Assembly: GCA_037200045.1 (NCBI GenBank)
Contig: JBBCHM010000001.1
Location: 1,922,001-1,986,000 of the forward strand
Source of the DNA: Rhizomicrobium sp.
GTDB taxonomy: Bacteria > Pseudomonadota > Alphaproteobacteria > Micropepsales > Micropepsaceae
Length of the DNA stretch: 64,000 bases
Direction: 5' to 3'
In this document: piece after piece, positions 26,026-34,725 of the stretch
How positions within the stretch are numbered: the stretch's first letter is position 1
How the letters are laid out: the number at the start of each line of letters is the position of its first letter
Translations under genes and position numbers: made by a program
Notes under the pieces: model-generated
What the model was told of the DNA's origin: nothing
Database searches by the model: none
The model's input: the letters and a program-made list of their open reading frames with translations, nothing else

Positions 26026-26870
26026 GGTCCAGACTCATAAAGTCCACCACACGATAGCAGCGACGAGGCATACGGAGGCTAGGAAGTTTCTGGCGAGCCT
26101 GTCGTAGCGTGTGGCGATGCGCCTGAAGTCCTTGAGGCGGCAGAAGGCGTTCTCGATCTTGTGTCGCTGCTTGTAGGATTTTCTGTCGAAGCTGAAGGGC
26201 TGCTTGCGGTTCGATCTGTTGGGCACGACGGGCTTGGTGCCGCGCGCCGTCAGCCATAATCGCAGTTCTTCGCTGTCGTAGGCTTTGTCGCCGAGCAGCC
26301 TCTTGGCGATCTTGCTTCGGCGGATGAGACGCTGGGCCGGCGGGCAATCGTGCGCCTGGCCGCCGGTCAGGAGGATGGAAAGAAGACGGCCCTTAGCATC
26401 TGCGATTGCGTGGATTTTCGTGTTTCGCCCGCCGCGCGAGCGGCCGATCGCCTGCTTAAGCTCCCCCTTTTTGCGCCCGAGGCCGAGCGGTGGGCTTTGA
26501 CATGCGTCGAGTCGATCATCTGGGTATCGGTGGATCGTCCGCGCTCCGCCAATTTGCGGAACAGCCGCTCCCAGATGCCGCGCTCGGCCCAGCGCACGAA
26601 GCGATTGTAGATTGTCGTATGGGGGCCGTATTCCGGCGGGCAGTCGCACCACCGGCAGCCGCTCTTCAAGACATGTAGGATGCCGCTGATCACGCGACGG
26701 TCGTCCACACGATCTTTGCCGCGCACGTCCGTCGGCAAGTGCGGCGCGATCCGAAGCCATTGCTCGTCGCTCAGCCAAAACAGGTTGTTCCGCATCCCAA
26801 TGCCTCCGAATCACGAAGCAACGGAATCATCAACCGATTCAACCGACAATGACTTTTTTGGGTTTCGGCC
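26026..26870 (-). mobile_element. IS5-family insertion sequence (IS427-like group)
   Basis: An 845-bp element. The left end reads GGTCCAGACTCATAAAGTC. The right end, read inward, is GGCCGAAACCCAAAAAAGTC. These are imperfect inverted repeats. CTAG flanks both sides (26022-26025 and 26871-26874), consistent with the CTAG/TA target preference of this group. It encodes one transposase in two overlapping frames. It lies 129 bp upstream of the hamA-like gene. Confidence 0.85.
26035..26795 (-). CDS. IS5-family transposase, made by -1 frameshift
   Basis: DDE transposase in two frames. The first (from 26795) carries LSDEQWLRIAPHLPTDVRGK and the first catalytic aspartate in QMIDSTHVKAHRSA. At the A5G5 run (26463-26472 on the plus strand) the reading shifts by -1 into LGRKKGELKQAIGRSRGGRN, continuing through LLGDKAYDSEELR (second D) and YKQRHKIENAFCRLKDFRRI (E), to the stop at 26035. 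The combined length is about 252 residues. Frame change at a slippery A run is the known expression mode of this IS group, so the element may be active. Confidence 0.88.
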
Positions 26871-27220
26871 CTAGTTTGATAGCGCGGCGCTTAACCCGCG
26901 AAAACTGCCTATTCTTTGGTGGAGACTTCGCGCTCTCATGACGACGACAGCCTTTCTCGGCGGAAGCTATCCAGATAACGCCCGCTAATCAGCCGGCCAT
27001 GCAGAGCGCTGGCATCTGACTCGACGGCCAAGGGGCGCTGCCCCTCGCGAGCGGAAGGATTCCCCTTTGGGCTCCGGCGTCGTTTCCCCCGTTCTTCCTC
27101 CGCTGCGCTCCGTGCAGAACGGGTGATCCCCTTCGCCGACTTCGTCCTTCCCCTTGCTACCCCCGGTCTCGCCGACGGGCAGGGGTTCAGCCCGGAGGCT
27201 CGAACCCTTAGACGACGAAG
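26871..27220. other. Non-coding stretch with diverged repeat
   Basis: 350 bp without a credible gene. It holds copy B of the diverged repeat and, further right, GC-rich sequence of the kind found next to plasmid transfer genes (short GGGGTTCAGCCC-like segments). It probably marks a former recombination join between the IS/Hachiman part and the orphan nuclease gene. Confidence 0.4.
27060..27137 (+). repeat. Diverged 80-bp repeat, copy B
   Basis: Matches copy A at 21630-21709 in the same orientation, with the shared blocks CTCCGGCGTCGTTTCCCC and GTTCTTCCTCC. Together they frame about 5.4 kb. The divergence shows they are not a fresh target duplication. Confidence 0.7.
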
Positions 27221-28306
27221 TCAGGCCTTCATGTTTCGCTGCCGATCCAACTCGGTGAACCAATCCAAGACTTGTTGAGACATTCTAAGCCGCCTTGCGG
27301 CCGCCAAAGTACGCTCGAGCGAGTACGCAAACCGTGTCATCGGAATTCCGCGCGCATTGATTTCGAGTAGCAGGTGACTGGACCAGCGCAGGTTATCGGT
27401 GATTTGCTGCTGCGTCGGTTTGATAGGCGAGTTGATCATCATCGAGAGCATGCTCATCACAATCGACTCGTCGAAATGTTCGCGAAGGCGCTCGTCTTTA
27501 ATGTCCTTCATGTAGCGATTGCGGCGGTATTCCAGATTCCAAAGGTCTTGCCGCCTCATTCGTTCCGGAATGTGATCCATGGCCTCGAATTCGTCGGGCC
27601 GTGATCCATTATCGTACAGCGGATTGCCGTTCCAGGCCGCCCAGCCGTCGGTGAAGCGATGAAGGAAGGCTTCCTTCCAAGGATCGATGTCGATCCCTCG
27701 CCCATGAATGGCCAGGAGCGGAAATGCGACCTTTCCGTCGATTTGCGTCGCATGGCGCTCCGTCATGTAGATCACAGCATCGATGTTTCCATAGGCTGGC
27801 TTGCCGTTGTCGTCCAACCTGGAGAGCGCCCTATGGACGATGAATCCGACGATATTCGGCTCGTAGAGTTCGTGGTCTTCGTTCACCAGAATGACCAGAC
27901 GGACGAGGTTCTTTCTCGGAAATCGTTCGGCATGTGCAGCCAGTTGCCCGTCTGCCTTCCTGAGGTGGGTGACAATCGCGCGCCCGATCCTGTCGGACAG
28001 CTTGCGCCGCACAGCCTCCGGATCGGACAGGTTTTTGAGCAGCGATTCAACGGGAACCTTGCCGTAGAAAGGCGGATAGTCCTCGCGCTCGCGCAATTGA
28101 TCGTTCAGATTTTCGATGCGCTCTGTTCCGTCCCCTTCGAGGGTTTTCACCTCAACGACGAGAATATCCTTGAGGCACACATAGTCCGGGCGTCGTTGCT
28201 CGGACGAGTGAGCATCATCGAGCGATCGAGCGCTGAGCGCCTCCTTGAGGTAGCGCTCGATGCGCGGCGTCAGCGGCTCGATCTTTCCGGTTCGCTCAAT
28301 TCGCAT
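27221..28306 (-). CDS. Orphan PD-(D/E)XK nuclease-like protein
   Basis: A 361-residue protein. Residues 39-55 read RPDYVCLKDILVVEVKT: PD at 40-41 and E52-V-K54, a clean PD-(D/E)XK active-site pattern. The rest is helical and mixed, with no helicase or methyltransferase signature. The C-terminus contains SSHLLLEINARGIPMTRFAY. No partner gene is adjacent: the neighbours are the non-coding join and the tRNA gene. It could be a single-gene defence nuclease or a leftover of a larger system. The start ATG at 28306 has no clear ribosome site. Confidence 0.6.
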   Translation of the reverse strand: MRIERTGKIEPLTPRIERYLKEALSARSLDDAHSSEQRRPDYVCLKDILVVEVKTLEGDGTERIENLNDQLREREDYPPFYGKVPVESLLKNLSDPEAVRRKLSDRIGRAIVTHLRKADGQLAAHAERFPRKNLVRLVILVNEDHELYEPNIVGFIVHRALSRLDDNGKPAYGNIDAVIYMTERHATQIDGKVAFPLLAIHGRGIDIDPWKEAFLHRFTDGWAAWNGNPLYDNGSRPDEFEAMDHIPERMRRQDLWNLEYRRNRYMKDIKDERLREHFDESIVMSMLSMMINSPIKPTQQQITDNLRWSSHLLLEINARGIPMTRFAYSLERTLAAARRLRMSQQVLDWFTELDRQRNMKA

Positions 28307-28563
28307 TGGTGGGAAATAGGCGCGGCGAGACGTGCAGGAAAGTCAATTTGACGCATCAAACTGACTCTTTGGTGTATCCGATTGATTCTTATGGATATTT
28401 TTTACTCGCCCGCATAGAGCGGCGGGAGTACTGTCCCGGCGAGTGAAGAAAGACGCCTTCGGCCGGGTTCTTACCCAAATACTTACCCAGGCTAGAATCA
28501 GTCGAAGCGATTTGAAATTTCGAAGCAGTGTAAGTCTCTGTTTTTTAATACTAAAATATGTGA

Positions 28564-28640
<77 letters not shown>

Positions 28641-28655
28641 ATGTGAGCCCACGAT

Positions 28656-28692
28656 CTTAGGCCCGGCCCTTCGCCGGGCCTAAGTCGTTTTT
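28656..28692 (+). terminator. Rho-independent terminator after tRNA
   Basis: A 12-bp stem (CTTAGGCCCGGC, loop CCTTC, GCCGGGCCTAAG at 28656-28684) followed by TCGTTTTT. It ends the tRNA transcript 16 nt after CCA. Confidence 0.9.
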
Positions 28693-28737
28693 GGGCGAAC
28701 ATTGCCCCCACGCAGGGGGCCCCAAGACCCATACCCG

Positions 28738-29124
28738 CTATTGCGTCGGCTTGGCCGTGACGCGGATCTCGACGCGCTGGTCGCCGACCACGCCCGCATC
28801 CATTCCGTCATCGGCGATCGACGAGCGCGCGATCAGCGCGCTTTCGACGCCGTCGGCGACCAGCGCGTCGCGGACCGCCGCGAAGCGCGGCTGGCTCAGA
28901 TGCGGATCGCTGCCCGAAGACACGCCGGCGCCGATCGTCACCGCGTCCGGGTGCATGTGTCTGATGTCGACCGCCGCCTGGTCCACGATCTTCTTCGCAT
29001 CGGTCGCAAGGTCGGTACTGCCCTTGGAGAAATAGACGACATAGACCGACGGCACGTCGCGCTGAAGGACGGAGCACCCGCCAAGGCAGGCGAGCGCAAC
29101 CAGACCGATGTATCGATACCGCAT
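28738..29124 (-). CDS. OmpA-like lipoprotein
   Basis: A 128-residue protein with a lipobox (ACLGGC, Cys17) after a hydrophobic leader, so it is probably exported and lipid-anchored. The mature part matches the OmpA C-terminal-like peptidoglycan-binding fold: VYFSKGSTDLATDAKKIVDQ near residues 31-50 and LSQPRFAAVRDALVADGV near 76, ending DQRVEIRVT. It is small for the family, with a single domain. It lies about 100 bp downstream of hisS on the same strand and may be read through from that operon. Confidence 0.8.
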   Translation of the reverse strand: MRYRYIGLVALACLGGCSVLQRDVPSVYVVYFSKGSTDLATDAKKIVDQAAVDIRHMHPDAVTIGAGVSSGSDPHLSQPRFAAVRDALVADGVESALIARSSIADDGMDAGVVGDQRVEIRVTAKPTQ

Positions 29125-29227
29125 ATGTCCCCGTTCGGTCCGGTCGGACCTGATGGGGTGGGAACCACCGAAGCGAGCAAGGGTTCCGGGACAGGCGCCG
29201 GCCGGCGAAGAATCTTCGCTGCCGAAA

Positions 29228-30712
29228 CTAAGACCGCGCGAGAATCTCGCGCACGCTTTGCAGCAGATCGCCGCGTTTCACCGCCTTTTGCGCCCGCGCC
29301 GTCCAGTCTTCCTTGGTCTTGGCGTCGGCGGCGCCCTGGGCGCCGAGCGCCAGGTCGCGGATCGTCACCTCGCCCTTCGCCCGCTCGTCGCTGCCCTCGA
29401 TGATCGCGATGGGCGCGCGGCGGCGGTCGGCGTATTTCAACTGCGCCCGCATGCCGCTTTCGCCCAGATAGAGCTCGGCCGCGATGCCGGCATTGCGCAA
29501 TTCGCTCACCATCGCCTGGTAGCCGGGCAGCGCCGCCTTATCGAGCACCAGCACGACGACGGGCGCGCGGTCGACGCCCTCCGGAACGATGCCGCGCGCC
29601 TCGAGCACGTCGACCAGGCGCGAGACGCCGATGGAAACGCCGGTCGCCGGCACCTTGCGGCCGAGGAAGCGCTCGACCAGGCCGTCATAGCGCCCGCCGC
29701 CGCCGACCGAGCCGAAGCGGACGGGGCGCCCCTCCTCATCGACCGTCTCGAAGGTGAGCTGCGCCTCGAACACCGGGCCCGTATAATAAGCAAGGCCGCG
29801 CACCACGCTGGGATCGATGGCGACGCGCGCATCGCCGAAACCGGCGGCGGTGAGGACCGTGTCCATCTGCGCGAGTTCCGCGACGCCCTCCTCGCCCGTC
29901 TGGCTGCCGGCGACGAGCTGGCCGAGCGCGGCGCAGGATTGGGCGCGGCTGGCCGCGCCCGCGCTGAGGAAGCCCAGCACCCGGTCGATGCCCGCGCGCT
30001 CCAGACCGGCTCCCGGCGTGAAATCGCCCGACTCGTCCTTGCGACCCTTGCCGAGAAGAAGGGCGACGCCGTCCGGCCCCAGCCGGTCGAGCTTGTCCAT
30101 CGCGCGCAGCACGGTGCCGCGTTGTTCGTCGCCGCTTTCGTCGTTCGGAATGCCGATCAGCTCCAGCACGCCGTTCAGGATCTTGCGATTGTTCACCTTG
30201 ACGACGTGCTCGCCGTCCTTGAGGCCGATGGCGTTCAGCGAATCCGACACCAGCATGCAGAACTCCGCGTCCGCGGCCATCGAGGCGGTGCCGACCGTGT
30301 CGGCATCGAACTGGATGAATTCGCGGAAGCGGCCCGGCCCCGGCTTCTCGTTGCGGAACACCGGGCCCGTCTGGAAGCGGCGATAGGGCAGCGCGATGCG
30401 GTTGATGTTCTCGGCGACATAGCGCGCCAAGGGCGCGGTCAGGTCGTAGCGCAGCACCAGCCACGGCGCCTTCTCGTCGTCCTCGCCGTCGCGGAAGAAG
30501 AAGACGCCGTCATGCGGCCGGTCCTTGTCGGGCAGGAACTTGCCCAGCGCATCGGCATATTCGACGATCGGCGTGCTCAGCCGCTCGAAGCCGTAGCGGG
30601 CATAGACCTCGGCCAGCTTGCCGATCAGCCAATCGCGCTGCGCCAGCTTGCGGCCGCCGATGTCGTGGAAGCCGCGCGGCAATTCGGCGATGGGGCGAGC
30701 ACTATCGGTCAC
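29228..30712 (-). CDS. hisS: Histidyl-tRNA synthetase
   Basis: Charges tRNA-His with histidine in the cytoplasm. 494 residues, at the long end of the family. Class II motif 2 is FQTGPVFRNEKPGPGRFREF near residue 113, the HisA motif VRGLAYYTGPVFE near 305 and the HisB/motif 3 region GGGGRYDGLVERF near 334. The C-terminal anticodon-binding domain starts near 370 (VVVLVLDKAALPGYQAMVSE). The last gene of hisZ-hisG-hisS, starting 6 bp after the hisG stop. Confidence 0.96.
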   Translation of the reverse strand: MTDSARPIAELPRGFHDIGGRKLAQRDWLIGKLAEVYARYGFERLSTPIVEYADALGKFLPDKDRPHDGVFFFRDGEDDEKAPWLVLRYDLTAPLARYVAENINRIALPYRRFQTGPVFRNEKPGPGRFREFIQFDADTVGTASMAADAEFCMLVSDSLNAIGLKDGEHVVKVNNRKILNGVLELIGIPNDESGDEQRGTVLRAMDKLDRLGPDGVALLLGKGRKDESGDFTPGAGLERAGIDRVLGFLSAGAASRAQSCAALGQLVAGSQTGEEGVAELAQMDTVLTAAGFGDARVAIDPSVVRGLAYYTGPVFEAQLTFETVDEEGRPVRFGSVGGGGRYDGLVERFLGRKVPATGVSIGVSRLVDVLEARGIVPEGVDRAPVVVLVLDKAALPGYQAMVSELRNAGIAAELYLGESGMRAQLKYADRRRAPIAIIEGSDERAKGEVTIRDLALGAQGAADAKTKEDWTARAQKAVKRGDLLQSVREILARS

Positions 30713-30718
30713 CGATTC

Positions 30719-31729
30719 TCATCCTTCCACGGCGCGCTTGAGCACTTCCTTGAAGCCTGCAATGGCCGCCGAGCCGCCTTGATAGAGGAATTCGCTGCGG
30801 TCGACGATGGTTTCGCCGGCTCCGGCATGGCGCAGGAAATGGACGGCGCCATAGACCTTGGCCGGGCCGCACAGCGCCACGACGAAATCGCGCTGGCCTG
30901 ACAGCTCGTTTTCGGTGCGCACCGAGGTGACGGTGCAGCCATGCTTGGCCGTCAGCGTCCGCAGGGTCTGTGCCGCCGTCTCGTGCGGGATCGAGAAACG
31001 CAGGACCTGGGTGGCCTTGGCGCGGGTGCGCGCTTCGATCTGCTCGACCACCTGTTCAAGCGCCGCTAGCGTATCGTGCGACCACAGCCGCGCCTTCAGC
31101 GCGGCGATCATGCAGCAATGCGATGCGATCACCGTGCCGCCCTCGATCTCCTTGAGATGGTTTTGCGTCATCGTCGCGCCGGTCGAGGTGAGATCGACGA
31201 TCAGGTCCGCGACGCCGGCGGCGGGCGTGCCTTCGGTGGCGCCGGCCGATTCCACCAGCGTGTATTCCACGATGCCGTTCTCGGCGAAGAAGGCGCGGGT
31301 GAGCCGCGCGAACTTGGTCGCGACGCGCAGGCTGCGGCCGTGCTTCTGGTGGAACACCATCGCCGCCTCGTCCAGATCGTTGAGCGACGAGACGTCGATC
31401 CAGGATTGCGGCACGCCGACCACGAGCCGCGCGGCGCCGAAGCCGAGATTGGGCATCAACAGGTGCGAGGCATGCTGGCCCTCGCCATATTCGCGGTAGA
31501 GGTCCTCGCCGGTCAGGCCGATATGCGCGTCGCCGAGATCGATGCGCGCCGGAATCTCGTCGGGGCGGAAATAGATGATGCTGACGCCCTCGATGCCGCT
31601 CAGCTTGGCGACATATTCGCGCCCGTCGCCCGATTTGCGCACGCCAAAGCCGCAATCGTTCAGGAAATCGATCGCCTGGTCGTGCAGGCGGCCCTTGCTC
31701 GGCAGGGCCATGATGAGGGGGCCGCTCAT
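30719..31729 (-). CDS. hisG: ATP phosphoribosyltransferase catalytic subunit
   Basis: First step of histidine synthesis: joins ATP and PRPP to give phosphoribosyl-ATP. Start ATG 31729 (MSGPLIMALPSKGRLHDQ) overlaps the hisZ stop by 4 bp; a longer frame to 31966 runs inside hisZ and is rejected. 336 residues: the HisG core is recognisable (PSKGRL, ADLIVDLTSTGATMTQNHL), followed by a C-terminal region (ETAAQTLRTLTAKHGCTVTS). This is longer than the short HisG that usually works with HisZ and longer than the common long form, yet hisZ is adjacent. Feedback by histidine is expected through HisZ or the tail. Confidence 0.93.
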   Translation of the reverse strand: MSGPLIMALPSKGRLHDQAIDFLNDCGFGVRKSGDGREYVAKLSGIEGVSIIYFRPDEIPARIDLGDAHIGLTGEDLYREYGEGQHASHLLMPNLGFGAARLVVGVPQSWIDVSSLNDLDEAAMVFHQKHGRSLRVATKFARLTRAFFAENGIVEYTLVESAGATEGTPAAGVADLIVDLTSTGATMTQNHLKEIEGGTVIASHCCMIAALKARLWSHDTLAALEQVVEQIEARTRAKATQVLRFSIPHETAAQTLRTLTAKHGCTVTSVRTENELSGQRDFVVALCGPAKVYGAVHFLRHAGAGETIVDRSEFLYQGGSAAIAGFKEVLKRAVEG

Positions 31730-33222
31730 GACCGCGCTTTCGCGACATAGGCGGCCAGCTCCGCCAGCGCGACCGGCCGCTCCTCGCGCTCGTCCAGCCG
31801 CTTGATCAGCACGATCCCCTTGGCGATCTCTTCCTCGCCGACGAAGACGACATGCGGCACGCCCCGCTTCACCGCCTCGCGCACGACGTTCTTGGGGCGG
31901 CGGCCGGACAGCTCCGTCTCCACCGACCAGCCCGCCTCGCGCAGCGCGACGCTGACGCGGACGCATTCGCGCCGGTCGACCTCGCCGGCGGCGACCACGA
32001 TGGCGTCCGGGCCGCTCGACGCGACGCTCGCGCCCTCGCTTGCCAGCAGCAGCCGGTCCACGCCGATGGCGCAGCCCACCGCCGGGATCGCCTCATGCGC
32101 GCCCAGGGCCTGCAGCAGATTGTCGTAGCGCCCGCCGCCGCACAGATGGCCGATGCCGGGATTATCGGCCGCGTAAATCTCGAACACGAAGCCGGTGTAG
32201 TATTCCAGGCCGCGATGCATGCCGACATCGAAGCTGATCGCATCGGCGCCGCCGCGATAGACCTTCAGAAGCTCCAGCCTTTCGCGGCAATCGCCAAGCA
32301 CGTTGCCGGCGAGCGGCACGCCGAGCGCCTTGAAATGCTCCCCGACCTTGGCGAGCACCGCATCGGGCTCGCCGCGGATTTCCAGCAGCGTCGCGATGCC
32401 TTCCAGCAATTCGCGCGACACGCCCTCGAAGGTCGCGAGCGCGGTGCGCGTCACCAGCCGCTCCACGATCTCTTCCGGCGTGCGGCCGCCGACATGGCGC
32501 AGATCGACCAGGGCATAGATCTCGCTGAGCAGCTTCTCGGCCTTGTCGGTGCCGATCGAGGCCAGCAGCGTCGCCAGTTCGTCCGGCGCCGCGTCGGGCG
32601 ACGGGGCCACCCGGTCGGCGGCGGCCTTCATCAGCCGCTCCGTCGCGTCCTTGCGCGAGGCGATGCGGCGCAGCCGCGCCTTGGTCACCTCGTCCACCGC
32701 CAGGCCGGCGATGAAGGCGAACAGGATCGCGATGTCGCCGGTGACGATGGAGAGCCCCTTCACACCGCCGCGCTCGATCGCGTCCAGCGCCAAAGCGAGG
32801 ATTTCGGCGTCGGCCGCCACGCGGTGATCGGCGCCGATCAGCTCGACCCCCGCCTGGTAGAACTGGCGATAGCGGCCCTCTTCCGGCGAGTCGTAGCGGA
32901 AGGCCGGGCCCATATAGGCGAGGCGCGCTTCCTGGTCCGACACCCGGGTCCGCAAATAGGCGCGACAGGTGGGGATGGTGAGCTCGGGCCTGAGGCAGAC
33001 CTCGCGTCCGCCGGGATCGGAGAAGATGTACATGCGCCGGCGGATGGTCTCGCCCGAGCGGTCGAGAAAGGGCGAGGAGCGCTCCAGGATCGGCGGATCG
33101 ACGATGTTGTAGCCGTAGCGCAGAAACGTCGCTTCCAGGGACGTGCGCGCCCGGCGCAGCGCGACGGCATCGTCGCCCGCGTAGTCGCGCGTTCCCGAAA
33201 GCCGGCTTTGTATCGTCTCCAT
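31726..33222 (-). CDS. hisZ: HisZ regulatory subunit, full HisS-like form
   Basis: A HisS paralogue that regulates HisG in a joint complex. 498 residues. The class II catalytic-like core is present (YRQFYQAGVELIGADH near residue 117; RGLEYYTGFVFEIYA near 310; GGGRYDNLLQALG near 333). Unusually, a C-terminal anticodon-binding-like domain remains (VVAAGEVDRRECVRVSVALR near 400 to the end), whereas HisZ is typically about 380-400 residues without it. Gene order hisZ-hisG-hisS and overlap with hisG support the regulatory role. A second true HisRS is less likely because hisS follows. Confidence 0.85.
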   Translation of the reverse strand: METIQSRLSGTRDYAGDDAVALRRARTSLEATFLRYGYNIVDPPILERSSPFLDRSGETIRRRMYIFSDPGGREVCLRPELTIPTCRAYLRTRVSDQEARLAYMGPAFRYDSPEEGRYRQFYQAGVELIGADHRVAADAEILALALDAIERGGVKGLSIVTGDIAILFAFIAGLAVDEVTKARLRRIASRKDATERLMKAAADRVAPSPDAAPDELATLLASIGTDKAEKLLSEIYALVDLRHVGGRTPEEIVERLVTRTALATFEGVSRELLEGIATLLEIRGEPDAVLAKVGEHFKALGVPLAGNVLGDCRERLELLKVYRGGADAISFDVGMHRGLEYYTGFVFEIYAADNPGIGHLCGGGRYDNLLQALGAHEAIPAVGCAIGVDRLLLASEGASVASSGPDAIVVAAGEVDRRECVRVSVALREAGWSVETELSGRRPKNVVREAVKRGVPHVVFVGEEEIAKGIVLIKRLDEREERPVALAELAAYVAKARS

Positions 33223-33534
33223 CCGCCTGCCGCCCGCATATCCCCGCGGTTTAAAGCCGATGCGGCCGCCGCGAGGGGCCTTTGCATATACCGGGACGGT
33301 GCCCCGTTCCAGTACGGCCTATCCCGCGGTTTTTCGGGGGCTTTGGCCCCGGAAAGGACCGCCCCGACCCTCGCGATTCACCCCGTTGCCTGCCCGGCCG
33401 TGGCGCTCGGCAACGCCGTCGCGGGCCATGACGCCCCTCCATACAAATCCGCATAGAGACCCTACGGACTTCGCCAATTCCCGTTTGACCGCCCGACGCC
33501 CATCTTCCGTTCGTCAGCAAGGACGGAACGGATC
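33223..33534. other. Divergent promoter region, hisZ / DUF4260
   Basis: 312 bp with no gene. It separates hisZ (minus) from the DUF4260 gene (plus) and must carry both promoters. A GC-rich hairpin of the form GGGGCTTTGGCCCC lies near 33338. I see no recognisable leader peptide or T-box. Confidence 0.4.
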
Positions 33535-33936
33535 ATGGCGACGGACTATCAAGGAACGGTCGAAGGCGGGGTGCGCGGCCTCTTGCGCGCCGAGGGGCTG
33601 GCGCTCATGGCCGGCGCGGCGGCGCTCTATTGGCGGGTGGGCGGCGACTGGAAGCAGTTCGCCATCCTGTTCCTCGTCCCCGATCTCAGCTTCGCCGGCT
33701 ATCTCGCGGGCCCGCGCCTCGGCGCCGCCGCCTACAACACGATGCATTCCACGCTGCTGCCGCTCGCCCTGGCGGCTTTGGGCATCGCGCTGAATACACC
33801 GCTCGCGACGCAGATCGCGCTGATCTGGCTGGCGCATATCGGTTTCGACCGCGCCCTCGGCTACGGCCTGAAATACGGCCACGGCTTCGGCTTCACCCAT
33901 CTCGGCCGCATGGGCCGCAACGCCAAGGAGAGCTAG
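33535..33936 (+). CDS. DUF4260 membrane protein
   Basis: A 133-residue protein matching the DUF4260 pattern: RAEGLALMAGAAALYW near 18, LFLVPDLSFAGYLAGPRLGA near 45, YNTMHSTLLPLAL near 67, and the conserved tail LAHIGFDRALGYGLKYGHGF near 100. Three or four hydrophobic segments predict an inner-membrane protein. Its stop is directly followed by the next ATG. The function of the family is unknown. Confidence 0.85.
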   Translation: MATDYQGTVEGGVRGLLRAEGLALMAGAAALYWRVGGDWKQFAILFLVPDLSFAGYLAGPRLGAAAYNTMHSTLLPLALAALGIALNTPLATQIALIWLAHIGFDRALGYGLKYGHGFGFTHLGRMGRNAKES

Positions 33937-34638
33937 ATGTTCGTCGGACATTATGGCGTCTCGTTCGCCGCCAAGGCCGCCGACAAGCGGCTGCCGCTAT
34001 GGCTTCTGTTCATCGCCGTGCAATGGCTGGACGTCGTGTGGTCGGGCCTGGTGATGCTGAACGTCGAGAAGCTGCGCATCGTGCCCGGCTTCACCGAGGC
34101 GACCTCCTTCGATCTCTATTACATGCCTTATACCCACGGCCTGATCGGCGCGCTGGCCCTGGCGGCGGCGTTCGGCGCGGTGACGGCGCTGTTCTATCGC
34201 GACAGGCGCGCGGCGGCGGGCGCGATGCTGGCCGGCGCGGTGTTCTCCCACTGGTTGCTCGACCTCGTCGTCCATGTCGAGGACCTGCCGCTGCTGGGTG
34301 ATTCGTTCAAGGTCGGGTTCGGCCTGTGGCGGCATGTCTGGATCAGCTTCCCGCTGGAGATCGCCATCCTGGTGGCCGGCGCCGCGATCTATGCCCGCGC
34401 CATGCCCGCCCGCGCGCCGGGCGGCGACCGCTGGCTGTGGGGTTTCGTCGCGGCGATGACGGCGCTGCAGGCCTATGGCAATTTCGGCCCCGCGCCGGCC
34501 TCCGGCCTCGCCCAGGCGCAAATGGCGCTCGCCGCCTATGCGATGTTGGCCGCGCTCGCCGCGCTGGTCGACTGGCGGCGCGGAACCGAGGGAACCGGGG
34601 CGCACGCAAGGCCGCCGGGCCTTGAGTCCGCCCGGTAA
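33937..34638 (+). CDS. Predicted inner-membrane protein (YdjM/DUF457 style)
   Basis: A 233-residue protein with about six hydrophobic segments. The opening FVGHYGVSFAAKAADKRLP and the YTHGLIGAL and SHWLLDLVVH histidine motifs resemble the YdjM-type membrane-bound metal-dependent hydrolase family. The start abuts the DUF4260 stop, so the two form an operon. No catalytic activity can be asserted. The C-terminal 15 residues are low complexity. Confidence 0.65.
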   Translation: MFVGHYGVSFAAKAADKRLPLWLLFIAVQWLDVVWSGLVMLNVEKLRIVPGFTEATSFDLYYMPYTHGLIGALALAAAFGAVTALFYRDRRAAAGAMLAGAVFSHWLLDLVVHVEDLPLLGDSFKVGFGLWRHVWISFPLEIAILVAGAAIYARAMPARAPGGDRWLWGFVAAMTALQAYGNFGPAPASGLAQAQMALAAYAMLAALAALVDWRRGTEGTGAHARPPGLESAR

Positions 34639-34725
34639 CCGCGTCAACGAAATGAGATTGACGGGCCGGGGGGCATCGCTATAACCCCGGCCCTCTGTCA
34701 CGCGTTCCAGTCGAAGGGAGTGCGC

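Noticed and set aside
1..28560. Prophage
   Set aside because: No capsid, tail, terminase or lysis genes; the gene content is mobilisation and defence.
29108..30901. Long plus-strand open frame (about 597 codons) across hisS
   Set aside because: Antisense to a clear HisS; arginine/alanine-rich translation with no motifs, typical of GC-rich opposite-strand frames.
31852..33456. Long plus-strand open frame (about 534 codons) across hisZ
   Set aside because: Antisense to HisZ and low-complexity composition.
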